This document shows, piece after piece, positions 1-12,560 of a stretch of 64,000 nucleotides of DNA; positions within the stretch are counted from its first letter, which is position 1; every line of letters starts with the position of its first letter. Source of the DNA: Saccopteryx bilineata (taxonomy: Eukaryota; Chordata; Mammalia; Chiroptera; Emballonuridae); NCBI RefSeq assembly GCF_036850765.1, contig NC_089491.1:93900740-93964739 (forward strand). Reading direction: 5' to 3'. Below the pieces are notes generated by a model. The model worked only from the letters and a program-made list of their open reading frames with translations. It had not been told where the DNA came from and ran no database searches. A program made the translations under genes and the position numbers.

Positions 1-1330
1 GTCTATCTTACCTCATGCTCCAACCATGTTTGAGGGATGGAGCATAAGTCCAGTCCTAAGCCAGCCTATGCATCACATTGTCCTGGCCAAGTTGATTAGT
101 TCATGATACTCATATCCTTAAATTTATTGCAGTAATCTGGTGAGAAATAGTCTAATAAAAGAGAGTAGGAAGAAAGAAAGGTCAAGGTAGAACTTTGTAG
201 AGAAGAGGAAGGAATACTGAGACACAAATCTAGGGAGTGAGTATGTTTTATCTAACAGTAAGTCCTTAGGGTTCTCCACAGGCTGTTCCCTCAATCCTGA
301 ATGCTCTTTCCCATAAAATCATATTGTACATTCCCTCGCTCCCTTCTGGAGCTTCTGCAAATGTAATCTCATGAGACCTATCGTCCCTGACCACTTTAGC
401 CTGTTTTATTCATCAAAAGCTTTGTAAGGAACTGCTATACGGCATATTTATTTGTTTCATGTTTATTTTCCTGCTCTGGAGAAGATACCTGGCTTATTTT
501 GTTCACAGCTGCTTCTTCAGCACAAAGCAAAGATCCTGAAATATAGTAGAAATATAAAAACAGACTAATAGCATGAATAAAAAGTGACAGCACTTCATTT
601 GAGAAAGGTAGTCTTTTTTATTAATTAAAAAAAATTAACCCCTATAAAAGTTGTATAAATATACTATGGTTTTGAGCATCTTTCTCTCCTAGGTTCACAA
701 GCTGGTAACATCTTTCCGTCCCTGGTCACCTCCCACCTCTCTGTATACATCTGCTTCCCTTGTGCCAAACCATCCAAGAGTACACATTTCCTTCCCTGAA
801 TACTTGACACCTACCCAATTTATTATACTTCTGCAGTCAGATTTCTTATTAACTGTCTCAAGGGTATTGGCCCCCTTGCCTTAGTCCTTATCCCTCTAGT
901 GATGTGGTGAGAATCAGGGCAACAATCCTATGCAAGTAACTAGACACCCATAGGTGAGTCAGTAGTACAACTTACTTCTTTATGCTCATTAAGGGGAAGG
1001 AGGTAGTTGCTCTGCTCTTTTTCTAAAAGAGGCTTTTCCTTACACCAAGTCTTTCAGTGCATAAGTAAAGTGTATTAGTGTATAAGTGTCTTAGTGGTTT
1101 CCAGTTAGCCATATGTATCTGCAGTTTTTATGACCTAGCAATGGCTCCAAATTCTAGGCTAGTTCCTTTTGACAAGCGAACACTTAGAAAGATAGCTATT
1201 CTAGACCTCTGTCGCCTTGAGTATGATATTGTAATTTCAAATAAGAAATAAATAGTCTTTCATCTCTCTTCTGGCACAGAGCTTCTAAAACCAGAGCAGA
1301 AGGGTGTCTTTTGTTGTATTAATGAGGCTA
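1..1330. other. Non-coding stretch, nothing recognised
   Basis: AT-rich sequence with stop codons in all frames at short intervals. I see no open frame with exon-like composition, no RNA gene and no repeat that I can name. It may hold very old repeat remnants. Confidence 0.5.
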
Positions 1331-1334
1331 CTTT

Positions 1335-1765
1335 GGGAAAGCACCTAGGTAGTCTAAGGACAGGGGTTAGTTGCCAGGGGAGCCAGCCATGTGACTGAAG
1401 GGTTGAAACTATTAGTCCCCCACCCACCCACCCCAAACCTCCTGGGAGGGGAGAAGGGCTGGAGGTTAAATCAATTGCTTAAGGCCAGTGATTCAATCAA
1501 TCTTTCTCTATGTAATGAAGCCCAATAGGACTGGGTTTGGAGAGCTTTCAGCGTGGTGGTGATCCAGAATGCTTCCCTGTGTCCTGTGTCCCCAGGCCAG
1601 GACTCAAACTCCAGGAGGACTGGAGCTCCTTAATTTGAGACCTCACCCTATTATTTATCTGTTCATCTGGCAGTTGATTCCTGTCCTTTAATATTCTCTG
1701 TAATGAACCAGTAGTAAGTGAATTTGTTAACCATGAACGTTAGACCTCAGTACATGAGATAAGAG
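1335..1765 (+). mobile_element. Old LTR-like relic, family unassigned
   Basis: The block runs from a GC-richer 5' part through a segment reading TCAATCAATC..ATGTAATGAAGCCC and GGAGAGCTTTC to a 3' part with TAATGAACCAGTA. That order resembles the 3' half of an old mammalian ERVL/MaLR-class LTR, where the last motif sits at the polyadenylation site. This is recognition from memory of the pattern. No target-site duplication was found and the edges are approximate. Confidence 0.3.
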
Positions 1766-2214
1766 CCAAGGATCTTAAATCTAAAAAGAAAGTTTATTCA
1801 GCAAACAAAGAGAAAGTATACTAGAAAGAAAAGAATTGAGGGGGTAGGATGTTGGCAAGGGCTCCCTTTCTACCTGAGGAGGAGTTGGTGGAGTAAGAGG
1901 ACTAACTACTTTCATCTTTAGGCTGACCTATGGGGCCTGTCCTGTCACCTTTTGTCCTTGTCTGAGTTGTATGAGGCCCTCTAAGGGGGTCTAGCACATG
2001 ACTACAGATATGAAAAGTCAGGGTGTGGCTGGTAGAAATAGGATTCTTTCACACCATGGCAAGGAAAGGATTTTGAGGACCCATGCATAGGAAGATGTGA
2101 GCAATTATGGTAAGCTTTATTGGAGCAAAAACAAAGTACTGCCCCCGGGTACTCAATGCCTCATCCACAACCAGGGGACTCAGCTCCATCTTGCTGCATA
2201 AAAACTCCAATTTT
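1766..2214 (-). other. Unassigned block, possibly retroviral on minus strand
   Basis: No gene is seen. On the minus strand an AATAAAGC polyadenylation-like motif lies at 2113-2120, and a second candidate lies near 1790 (TTTATT on the plus strand). Both fit decayed LTR ends, but no TG..CA pair with a duplicated target could be found. The SINE below was inserted at the right edge of this block and used AAACTCCAA as its target. Confidence 0.25.
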
Positions 2215-3103
2215 GGCCTTGGCCAGTGTCTCAATGGCTAGAGTATTAGCCCGGTGTATGGACATCCCAGGTTCAATTCCTGGTCAAGGCACACAAGAGA
2301 AGTGACTATCTGATTCTCCCCCTGTATGGCCAGTAGCCGTGGCTGTCATGGTCGTGGTCATGCAGGTGCAGGTTCCCATAAGATTCAGACAGATGGTAAA
2401 GAAGCAGCAGAGCCGAAAACTGGTGAGCCATTCCTTTTATTCTAGCGTCACACCTGACCAGAGAGTAAACAAAACACACAGCGCTCCAGAACCCACTCTT
2501 TCAGAGCTCACAAAGCTACTGACATATTCAGGTTTTCCTAGAATCAAAGGCCCCCACCAGTCTTATTCACTTCCAGTTCCCCATCTGCACATCTTCTCCC
2601 TTCTCCTCTCTGCACAAACTGGCTTCTCCTTCAGCACCCTGCCATCTTGGCTGCCTTCTCTAACTCTGCAAAAACATGGCCTCCTCTTTCCTTCTTTTCT
2701 TTTTCTTAAAACTTTTTGGCATGGAAATACCTCCTCCAGCATACATTAACATAACAATGGCCCTTCCCAAGCAGGAAGGTAATTAGCAGTTTCACAGATC
2801 ACATATCTGGGCAGAAGCCATTTTTAACAATAAAAGTGAGTAAAATCAAATAACATAAATTTTACAAACTTATTTGCCCAACACCCCACCTCTCCGTTCT
2901 CTCCCTTTTCTCCTCCCACAGCCAGTGGCTTATTTGTTTGAGCATCAGCTTCAGGCACTAAAAATGAATCCATTGATCCAAGTATCGGTCCCAGAGGGGG
3001 GATTGCTGGGTAGATCCCAGTCAGGGTGCATGTGAGAGTCTGTCTCACTATTTCCCCTCCCCTCAGTTAAAAAAAAGAAAAAGAAAAAAAAAAACAAGAA
3101 AAC
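2215..3103 (+). mobile_element. Dimeric tRNA-derived SINE (Rhin-1-like), split by an LTR
   Basis: The tRNA-like head is at 2215-2322, with a B-box region (GGTTCAATTCC) followed by a CAAGGCACACAAGAGAAG stretch. The body resumes at 2884-3058 with a second tRNA-like unit (GCTGGGTAGATCCCAGTCAG), and an A-rich tail runs to about 3103. Target copies AAACTCCAA are at 2202-2210 and 3104-3112; four T residues separate the left copy from the head. The element is interrupted at 2323-2883 by an LTR, so the SINE is the older insertion. Confidence 0.85.
2323..2883 (-). mobile_element. Solo ERV LTR inside a SINE
   Basis: The plus-strand text starts TGTATGGCCAGTAGCC and ends TTATTTGCCCAACA, so on the minus strand the LTR runs TGTTGGGC..TACA. 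It belongs to the same LTR group as those at 20.6-26.3 kb: it shares the GATTCAGACAGATGGTAAAGAA block, the TTTCCTAGAATCAAAGG block and the TTGCCCAACA end. Its middle is shortened. The flanks CCCCC (2318-2322) and CCCCA (2884-2888) are a five-base target duplication with one mismatch. No internal retroviral sequence is attached. Confidence 0.75.
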
Positions 3104-3112
3104 AAACTCCAA

Positions 3113-4400
3113 CCTCTTGGGCTCAAGCCCTCATTTGTCCTCACTAAGCCCAGGGAGACCAGAGCCCAAGATGCTGTGCCATTAGCTGGGCATTTGATCT
3201 GAAGGTTTAATAGTTCAGCTCAGTCTCTTTTGCTTGTCAGTCCTGAAGCATGGCACTTAGGCCCACGTTTGGGGCTGTACTTGGTCCCTTGTGACTGCCA
3301 CACCCAGGTCCACGTAATGAATACTGAGAGTGAGCATTTGAACAAACAAATGAAAAAATAAACCTTGAGATAAGCTTTCTTTCAAACTAACCAATCTCTT
3401 TCCTGGTCATTTGCTGGCTTGTGCTAGGTCTTTCTCTTATACAATCTATTTTCTGGATTTTAGGGGGTTATCTGATCCTTACCCAAGTTAGACTCCTCCC
3501 CTTTATGTGGTCAATTTTGGCTCGTCCTGTGCATGACTCCTAAAAGGCCAGCCCCCTGCACCATCTCAGCTCCTGCTGGACGTGCCTCAGCAAAGGAATT
3601 TTTCCTACTGTTTTATTCCTCCTCCTGCGCACCCAGGAGTCCAGGCTAATGACCACTTTCCCCCCAGGGATATTGGCCAGCCAATCTTCCTTCCTGCTCC
3701 ATGATTAAGTCTCCTTTCGCAGAGGATGTGGCTGTCCCCTGGGTGTCTGATGCTATAATTTCTAGACTTAATCAGGCTTAGGAATAGCCAGTTTTATGCC
3801 CTTCTCTTTTGTGAATATCTAACTAGCAAACCACCTGTTAATATGCCTAACTATAGAAGACTATAATAAGGGAGTCCAAACTGCATGACCAGCAATATGT
3901 TAAGGCAGCCAAAGTCAGTCTAGGAGTGAGGTCCCAGCCTAGTCTTGCCCATTGATAGGCACCTGGGGCTTTCTGCCCTGGTGAACTTCCATACCCGGTC
4001 AGTTGTTCCTACTCTGCTTATGCCTAACTGCTTACTACAAAATGGCTTCCTGATTTGAGTGGGCTGGAGAACCTTTGATTTATAGCCATTTTGTCAGAAG
4101 CACAGTTTATAATTTGGACTTGTGATTGGCATCTAAGTAGAAGGCAGTCTTGTGGGACTGAACCCTTAACCTGTGGATTCTGATGCTTTCACAGAATAAG
4201 TAGTGTCAGAATTGAGTCAAATGGTAGGACACACTATGGTATCAGAGGACTGTTTGGTGAGATGAAGAACCCTCCCCTCATACATGTACATGTTGGAATT
4301 GGGTGCAGAAACTTTTACCGGGGGTTTCACCTAGGGACCTTGCCTACACTGACACCATCTGGTCTTTTTTTTAGGAGATAAGAAGGGTTTTGTTATCTGT
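3113..4400. other. Non-coding stretch, possible old ERV/LTR material
   Basis: This is more GC-balanced than the surrounding DNA, with LTR-like phrases such as AAACTTTTACCGGGGGTTTCAC near 4307. No reading frame longer than about 60 codons looks coding, and I could not match the block to a named family. It could be a decayed ERV fragment or unique sequence. Confidence 0.25.
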
Positions 4401-7400
4401 TTAAATAATAGCATTTAACAAAGGCTACACATCTAATTCTCATGGTATGTGAAGAGTCCCGTGAGGCTAGGGCCTACCATGAACACTAAGAAATCCAAAA
4501 ATGTTTCATTTCCCTACACATTTAAAAATAACATTTTTAGAAGAATACTTATAATTATGATTGTTTATATATAACTTTATAATCAGTATATTTATGACAG
4601 CTTACGTATGGAAGATTTTACTTACATAAAACAGATTCATAAGAATAAAGTTTTAAGCCTATTCAAAGACAATTTCGGAATATTACCTCTACAAATAAAC
4701 CCTGCAACAATTCAAAGAGATAACAGAACTATATGATTTAAGTAAATTTATTGACTGTGGGCAATGTCGATATTAAAGAGAAATTGTTGGTATCATGAAC
4801 ACAGTCAACTTAGTTGCAAACCCATCATTAGCAGTAAGTCTACCTTGTGATGCTGGACTGAGACTCTGCAAAATGACTTATGTTGAGTAGTTTCCTGTTA
4901 GGTTCTGCCCCAAGAAGGCATTGGGAAACTGTAAGGCTAGAGGGGAGAGAAGGAACTGTAGCTGTTTGCTTATTGTTACTGGGGACATCACCCCAGCAGT
5001 GATCCTTTACTCTAGTGACAGTGGTTACCTCCCAGACTAACAGGTGGCTCAATTTCTTATATTTTTTCAGACTCCCCAAAAAAGCCTCATCCCATCTCTT
5101 CAGATAGTCAAATACTACCTCAGACCTTATAGATCTGAAACCAGGGTTCTGAACTTCTGAGTCAGCAGCATTGGTTGGGTCAGTTCCCTCCTTAGGGGTC
5201 TGGACCACAGCTTTGTTCCCTCAGCAGGAGGGCTGGTAGATTTTTCCTGCTGTTACTTGTAATCCCTTTAGCTTGGTCAAGTATTTGATACTTGTTTAAA
5301 CACCTTCTTATCTTAAATTATTTCTTCAAAACAGCTGGTATGTTCATTTGTTTTTTCTTACTTGACAATGGCTGGCAGAGAGTTAAAAGTTAGAGGACCC
5401 CATAGCAAGGAAATAATGTGAGCTTCAAGGTCAGTAAGATAAAGGTTCAAAGCCTGCTATCACAACATATATATAATGTAATCAATATTTCATTTATTAA
5501 CTCTGAGTCTCAAAATATATGGATTTCAGTTACAAGTAAATCAATATCTGATAGTGACTTAGATAAAAATGGCTTAAATAATTTAGATTGCCTCATTTTT
5601 AAGGTAAAATATTTGAACAAGAAGAGCTCCAAAATATTTGAACATTTTGAGCTCCAAAATTCCATTTTACTTGTTGCAAAATTTTCAAGAATATGTTAAA
5701 ATACAAGAAGTCACATATGAAAAAAATTCTAATTAGGTGAGATTTAATCTCAGAGGCAGCTATATCAAATCTAGTACACACACACACACACACACTCCCA
5801 CACACACACACTCGGATTACAAGATTAAACAGAACCCACTAGTTATTAGTATGAAATCAGTGGAATTAACCTTATTTTTCACTTATTATATGACAAATTA
5901 AATTAAGCATTTTTCTCATTGGAATTTCAAATAAAAAAAGCACATCATAGATATTTCACACATATCTAGAGCAGTTTGAAATTCTCACAAAATACATTTT
6001 TCATAAATTTTCTTTAAAATGTATTAAAACTCAGATAAAATAAGTTTCTTTCCAACCTTATTTAATCTATTTGGGAGTGTTATGTTTTTATACGGTACAG
6101 TGTGTCACTTTCGTGAATTTTCTTGCTGAATTATTGTATTTACTAACTGCTGATTCAGGTCAATTTTAGATACAATTTGTCTTTTACAAGAGATAACAGT
6201 AGGTAAAATAAAACATACAGATGTGCCCAAACCACCTTCAACAATAAATTATATATAAGATTTTTGCACTGAATTCTGACAGCAGATTTTTTTTCTCTTT
6301 GCGTATTCTTTATTTCCAAAATCTTTCTTTGTAATGAGTATATCTGGACTAATAGCCTGATGATTTAAAATAAACAGTCCCTTATGGCTTTCATTTTGGT
6401 ACCATCTCAACAGACTTGGAATCAGTTTTCTATAAATATCTAGAAATTTAAATTACATTCAAGTCCTTTATAACATAAAAAGAAATTTTTCATTCTCCTT
6501 ACAGGTTTTAATCTTCACCTTTCATCATTGAATACCTTAGTTTGTTTATTATTTTTTTAAAGAATCAGTACACATCCTTGTTTCTTTTCATCTCTCAAGA
6601 TTTTTCATTGAAAATTAGACATGTCAATAGTATAATGTGGTTACTCTGTCAGACCCTCCAATCCTCAGATTTTGTGTCGTTGCTGCTTGTTCTTGTTATT
6701 GATGCTGCTGGTTGCTTGTTTCATGACTTGTTTGAACTATTTCTGTTATGTCTGTATTCTTGGTGATGTGTGGCCAATGAAATCCCTGCGTGGTTAGCTT
6801 AGTGCTCAGATAATGCCTGGAAAGATTTCATTAACTGCCTGGTACCTATCAATCTTCCAGTCCTTGCTACGGTCTCCATCTGTACCTTGGGGCACACCTT
6901 TAATGCTCTGGATGGCCTCCGTGTCCATTTCTATAAATGGAGAGTCAATTCATGCTCTCCAGAATCTTTCCCAACATCTGCTTCTAATTCCACTTTTTCT
7001 CATTTTATTTGAAGAAAAATATTCATGTAATTGAGATGATTTGTTTTCACAAACATCGATGCTACTCTGAATACACATGGTTTATCATTTTGGAGAGTTT
7101 CTATGTATAATTGATCTGGGGAGATAAGAAAGAAACTTTCTAGGAAAAAATCTGTGTAACAGAGATATGTGTTTTTTAGAAATTTTTTTCTTAATACTGT
7201 GATAGGATTGGGTAGATAGCATTAATGATCATTTATCTTTGTAAGAGAACTCTGGGAACTCAATGAATACTTGTTGACTGATGACTTAAAGGTTCTTACT
7301 CTATCTCAGAGGAGCCAAAGATTGCTGTACATTATCTTTACTCATAGAACTATACAGTGTCTTTTCCTTTGTGTTCCGTTTACAAATCAATTTTGAAGGC

Positions 7401-7917
7401 AAATACATGAAGATATACACACATATTTGGCTATAATTTCTCAGATTTACATGTATGTTAATCAAGTGAAAAACAAAAATATTGCTCTCAAAGTTAGAGA
7501 AATTTCTCTGCATCTCGACACTGACTTCACTTCTTTCTGAAATGACAAACAACAATTACCAAACAATAAAAAGTGGTTTTAAAATTCAGGCTTACAAATC
7601 CTTCTTCTCCTTTATATTTTCTGGGAAGAAATCATTTTTTTTTCCAATCATTTTTGAAAGCTCAATCCATATTCCAATTCTTAAATATTTTCTAGAAAAA
7701 GTGAAATGTTTTAAGCATTTGCCCTTTCTCTTTGGACTCATTTTAATACCTCTTTAATTTTATCACCTTCTATTGAGCTCTTGAGCTAAATTATTTACTC
7801 ATAATAAGCTTAAGTTTCTCTTCTGTAAATGAAAAATATAATGGCAGTACATAACTCAAAACATTGTTGGAAAAAAATTTAAGAAGGTTCTGTTTTATTT
7901 GCAGTTAGCACCTACTA
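4401..7917. other. AT-rich non-coding stretch
   Basis: Nothing recognisable as a gene. A 122-codon minus-strand open frame at 4840-5208 lies in a slightly GC-richer patch. It has no domain I recognise, no splice-site context and no polypyrimidine tract that would support an exon. A CA microsatellite lies at 5776-5811. The rest is low-complexity AT-rich DNA. Confidence 0.45.
5776..5811. repeat. (CA)n microsatellite, interrupted
   Basis: Alternating CA for roughly 36 bases, with one CTCC interruption in the middle. Confidence 0.95.
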
Positions 7918-7934
7918 AGAATGCAATAAATATT

Positions 7935-8232
7935 GGCCCTGCCTGGTTTTCTCAGTGGATAGAACATCAATCTGGTGTATGGATCTCCTGAGATCAATCC
8001 CCAGTCAGGGCACACAAGGGAAGCAACCATGTGTTTCTCTTCCCCTCTCTCTCCCCCTTTTCTCTGGTTTGCAGCCAGTGGCTCAATTGGTTAAAATGTC
8101 AGCTTGAGTTGCTGAGTATAGCTCAGTTGATTTGAGCTTTGCCCTCAGATAGAGGTTGCTGGGTGGATCCCAGGCGGGGCACATATAGGAGTCAGTCTAT
8201 CTCCCCTCCTTTCACTTAAAAAATAATAAAAG
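7935..8232 (+). mobile_element. Dimeric tRNA-derived SINE (Rhin-1-like)
   Basis: The head GGCCCTGCCTGGTTTTCTCAG leads to a B-box-like ATCAATCCCCAGTCAGGGC. A pyrimidine-rich linker follows, then the second unit (GCAGCCAGTGGCTCAATTGG .. GGGTGGATCCCAGGCGGGGC), ending in an A-rich tail. The target duplication AGAATGCAATAAAT is perfect at 7918-7931 and 8233-8246, marking a full-length L1-mobilised insertion. The second unit shows its tRNA-like ancestry clearly. Confidence 0.92.
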
Positions 8233-8324
8233 AGAATGCAATAAATGTAAGCTAACCTCAGTATTGTTATCACCAAATGTACATATCAATCTTCATTGAT
8301 ATGTTTTCTGTTATCATTAGATAC

Positions 8325-8632
8325 CAAGATGTATTTTCCCCATCTTTACTGAGACATGATTGGCAAAATATATATTTTTACTTTATACAATGGGATTTTT
8401 AAAACATTTAATTTATTTAATGCCCCCAAATAACTAAGGTGTACAATGTGACTTTACAGAGATGTACAATGTGATTTAAAATATATGTACTTTGGGAAAT
8501 AATTATCATATCAAACTAATTTACACACCCAACACTTTATGTAGTTACTTTTTCTATGTGTGTGGTGAGAACACTTAAGACATATTCTCTTAACAAAATT
8601 TAAGTACACAAATCAGTATTGACAAGAGTCAC

Positions 8633-8634
<2 letters not shown>
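8325..8634. mobile_element. Old L1 3'-end relic
   Basis: Phrases such as CTTTACTGAGACATGATTGGC, GTACAATGTGA and GGTGAGAACACTTAAGACAT match the order found in the 3' untranslated part of ancient mammalian L1 elements. It is heavily diverged and has no open reading frame. Subfamily and orientation were not determined. Confidence 0.5.
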
Positions 8635-8696
<62 letters not shown>

Positions 8697-8702
8697 GTAT
8701 TA
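8635..8702. repeat. (TA)n microsatellite grading into (TATG)n
   Basis: About 40 bases of pure TA dinucleotides pass into TATG/TGTA tetranucleotides. The tract lies inside old L1-derived sequence. Confidence 0.95.
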
Positions 8703-9364
8703 GCTCCTCAGAATTTATCCTACAATGCAAAGTTTATATCCATTGACCAACAACATCATGCCACCAACTAGGTTCTGGTCACCACAGAGTATTTTTATTG
8801 AAAAACAGGGGTCTCTTTAGACTTCCTTGGCTTTAAAATTTAACAGTAATGTTTTTTGTCACAAACTCTCTGAACCTTATTTTTCTTAAGACTTCAATCT
8901 ATAAATATCATTTACTTTTAAATTTAGCTATTCTGAATAAAGAGAACATTTTTTTCTTCTTTAAACAAAATTGGATTGTCTTAAGTTAAACAGACTAAAT
9001 TTCCTTAAATATTTAACCTCATTCATATCATTGGGCAAATTTCCTTAAATATTTTAAACTTCAGTCATAGATTTGAAAATATTTGATTTTTATTTTTTGA
9101 GTAATTTAAATGCCTTACAGAGAATATAACCTAAAAAACAAGCAAAACTTGAGCAGTTAATCAAACCTTATAAAGTTAATGAATTAAACATATAGTGAAT
9201 AAATTTATTTTAAACAGTAAAATAATTTATACATTTAATCAAGTGTTATCTTTTCTAACTTCACATCACAAATTTAATATCAAAGACATTTCAAATTGAA
9301 GTTTCAGGATACATGTACAAAATGGACACCAATTAAAAACATATTGTGTCAAAAGTGTGCATGA

Positions 9365-9540
9365 GCCTGGCCTGTGGTGGCGCAGTGGATAAAGCATCAA
9401 ACTAGAACACTGAGGTTGCCGGTTCGAGACCCTGGGCTTGCTGGGTCAAGGCACATATGGGAATTGATGCTTCCTGCTCCTTCCCCCTTCTGTCTGTCTC
9501 TCTCTCCTCTCTAAAATGAATAAATAAAACTTTAAAAAAA
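9365..9540 (+). mobile_element. Short tRNA-derived bat SINE (type A)
   Basis: The head GCCTGGCCTGTGGTGGCGCA begins a unit with an A-box (GTGGCGCAGTGGATAAAGC) and B-box (GGTTCGAGACC). GTCAAGGCACATATGGGAA, a TCTGTCTCTCTC pyrimidine tract and a T/A-rich tail follow. The target copies AAAGTGTGCATGA are at 9352-9364 and 9538-9550, the second one overlapping the A tail. The copy is short, about 175 bp, and well preserved. Confidence 0.93.
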
Positions 9541-9550
9541 GTGTGCATGA

Positions 9551-11984
9551 TATGAATAGGAGAAATTAAAAGAAGTTAATTCAGATGGAAAGTTTGAAAA
9601 ACATTATTATAAAGTCTTTGTAAGAGTTAAAATAAATATAATATATAATTGCTTAAATTTAAATTTTGTCATTTTCTTACAACTCAAGGGTCAAATCCAA
9701 CATCTTTATTTGTTTATTTATCATTAATGGATATTTTGTAATAATGACATATTTGAATACTCTAACTGCAACCTTATGCCTGCAAATCTGAAAATACTTT
9801 CTGGTCCTTTATAGCAAACATTTGCTGACTCTACTCAATTTATATTCATATTAGACATTCCTGAAATATTAACCCAGTGCTTCTAGTTGTCCTAATATGT
9901 CAGTGCTTCTGTCACAGCCGCTGTCTATGGAATCAATCTCATTTCTCTGGACTCTATTCCCTGAAATACCTAATCAAGAAAGGGCAATTGTCTACCTTAC
10001 ATATATATTTTTTTAAGTAGTAAAACTGCTGCCCTTTTTCCTTTCAGATTTTAGCTGCCTGAACTAATTTACACCCAAAGCTTAATTAGTTCCTTGTCTG
10101 GCTCTACTGGATGTTGTCGTAGCAACACTTGGAAAATGGCCACTTTTAATTGCCTTTGAAAAAGGCTTATTCAGGAAGGCATGAACATTTTATATGGAAA
10201 TATATAGAAATCTTGAATAGAATAAAAGAGTCCTGACTTCTTGGAGCTCACTAGCTGAATGAATATATTGAAGAATTTGGAAATAACTCTTTTCTATCAT
10301 TTAAGAGTACTGAGTCAAAGAGAGCAAGATACTGTCCCTAGCTCTAAAATGTTTATATGTTTGTACAGGAGATTAATATTTTCCCAGGTATTTGTGACAT
10401 AATGGGCTATCCTAAGTGCTAGGAGAAATGTATTTTGCGTGATGGAGTTCATTTATACAGGAAGATTGGAGTAGGTTCATTAAGAAAGTGACATTAAGCT
10501 AGACCTTAAAATATAAGCAAGTCATTTTTGAAGTGAAAATGCAAAAGAAGAATTTTCCAGACAAGAGAACAAGTAAGTCAAATATCCATACTAGAGATGA
10601 ATGTTTTTGGTTATACTAACTTCTGAATACAATGTGGTTACAAGAGGTTATCATTAACTATATCCTAGTCAGTAACGAAATTTTTTGGTCTGTCTTGTAT
10701 TCGAACTTTACCTTTACATTTAAATGCTAGTTATTCATTTGCAAAATAAAATTTTGGTTTGAAGTACCCACTAAAGTATTTGAGAATAAACAAGATCAGT
10801 GTCACAGACATTCATTTGAGTTTAAAACTAGAAAAGAGACCCATCTTATATTTTATCAAGCCATATTTCATAAACAAAGAACTATTTTTTTCCCCTAGGG
10901 GGTACTGACCTCACATTAAATACATCATGTGTTGCACAACAATTCCACATAGACAGAAAGTGCCTCTCGTTCAGGAAGCCGACCGAACTGAAGGAGCCAC
11001 AATACCATCTAGTGTCAGCTACATATAGTCTCTACTAACATTGAAAAGAATAGTAGATGAAAAAAATACAAAAAAAAATAATGGTAAACAAAACCTGTTC
11101 CATCTTTCTTAAATAATCAAAAAATAAATGTGTAGTTTTGCACTAAGTGCTCTTGGATCTTCTCTTTTATTTTCTTTCTTTTTTTATTGAACCAAACTTG
11201 TCAAAAAAAAAATACCAGTCTCTTCAATAAGTAATAGTCTACCATTTTGCTGTTAAGACTGACTTCCTCAATAATAGCCTATCAAATTATTAAGTAATAT
11301 TTTTTTTACAGTGTAATCTGTTGGATTAAGACCATGCTAGCCCATAGTAATGTCATTAAGCAAAATCATCTGTGGTACAATTCAGCAATTATTTATCCCT
11401 GATTACATCATCTATGATAAAGCTATTTTCATTGATCCTTGCCTTTTGTCCTTCATTGTAGTCTAAAAATTGACACTTCCTCGAATTTAACTTAACTGTT
11501 TTAGGAAGTTGTGTGTCTTGGGAAGTATTTAATATAAGCTTAAATGAGGTCTTCTGCATGGAATTTATAAAAGAAACTTATGTCCTTATATCTTAGGTTC
11601 TCTGAGCACCAGAGTCCTATCCTATTAATTCATTTCTCCTGAAAATTGCTCTAGTGGTTGCTTCCATTGATTGGGAACACAGTAAATATTTTGAACTGAC
11701 TAATAATAATACTGCACACTTCATTTTTTTTTAACATATGCAATGTTTTCACAATCACATTTTGAGATCTCTTATTTCAGAAGGAAGTTTATATAATTTA
11801 GATTAACAGTGTTTGCCCACAAAGTCTCCCTCAAAAAATAAAAAAAGGAAAAGAAAGAAAAGCTGGTATCTAGCATCTAGCTTGGAATATAAAATGATAT
11901 TAATATGATTTCATATTTTGCTGTATCAGATTTTACAAGAGCTCAGTGCACATGTTTTCTAACATTTTGACAGCTTTAAATTAC
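9551..11984. other. AT-rich non-coding stretch
   Basis: No gene or nameable repeat. A GC-richer patch at about 10895-11035 stands out against its surroundings (see findings). The rest is typical AT-rich intergenic or intronic DNA. Confidence 0.45.
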
Positions 11985-12560
11985 TATTGACACATAATAA
12001 ACTGATTACATTGAGTTATTTGTTTTTTCTTCCTTTTACAAGTGAGAAACGGGGAAATAAAGAGACAGATTCTCACATGAGCCTTGACCGGGAACCACCT
12101 GGCAACCTCCAATTGGGGCCAATACTTTTCCTATTTGGGGCCATGTTTGCAACAGAACTATTTATAGCACCTGAGGCAGAGGCTCCATGGAGCCACCTTC
12201 AGCACCCAGGGCCGATGTGCTCAAACCAATTGAGCTATGGCTGTAGTAAAAGAAGAGAGAGAGAGAAAAAGAGAGAGAAATAAGAGGGGGAAGAGTGGGG
12301 AAACAGATGGCTGCTTCTCCTGTATGCCCTGACCAGCAATCGAACTCAGGACATCTACATGCTGGCAGACATTCTACCACTGAGCCAACTGGCCCAGGCC
12401 AGTTAAAGTGTACAATTTGATCTTTTATAACATATGTATACTTACATGAATCCATCATCACAACCAATTCATATATGAACTTCCACTAACAATAATTCCC
12501 CTACTTGAATTTTATGCTTCATTCATACTTATCTTCTTAAAGTTTCTTGAACATGGTATT
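11985..12560. mobile_element. Old L1-like 3'-end relic split by a SINE
   Basis: The left part (ATTGACACATAATAAACTGATTACA) and the right part (TAAAGTGTACAATTTGATC .. ACATATGTATAC .. CCATCATCACAACCAATTC) form one continuous old L1-type 3' segment once the SINE at about 12016-12401 is skipped. A related relic is at 32610-32760. Confidence 0.5.
12016..12401 (-). mobile_element. Dimeric tRNA-derived SINE, minus strand
   Basis: Read on the minus strand it starts TGGCCTGGGCCAGTTGGCTC at 12401, with a GTTCGATTGCTGGTCAGGGC B-box region, a CTTCTCC linker and the second unit with GAGGTTGCCAGGTGGTTCCC. The degraded tail is a T-rich run near 12016-12035. It interrupts an old L1 relic. The target duplication is short and blurred. 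Confidence 0.85.

Noticed and set aside
2339..2749. 136-codon plus-strand frame
   Set aside because: Lies within the LTR at 2323-2883, antisense to it.
4840..5208. 122-codon minus-strand open frame
   Set aside because: No recognised domain, no exon signals and no sign of codon bias that I can judge by eye. Kept only as an unassigned frame.
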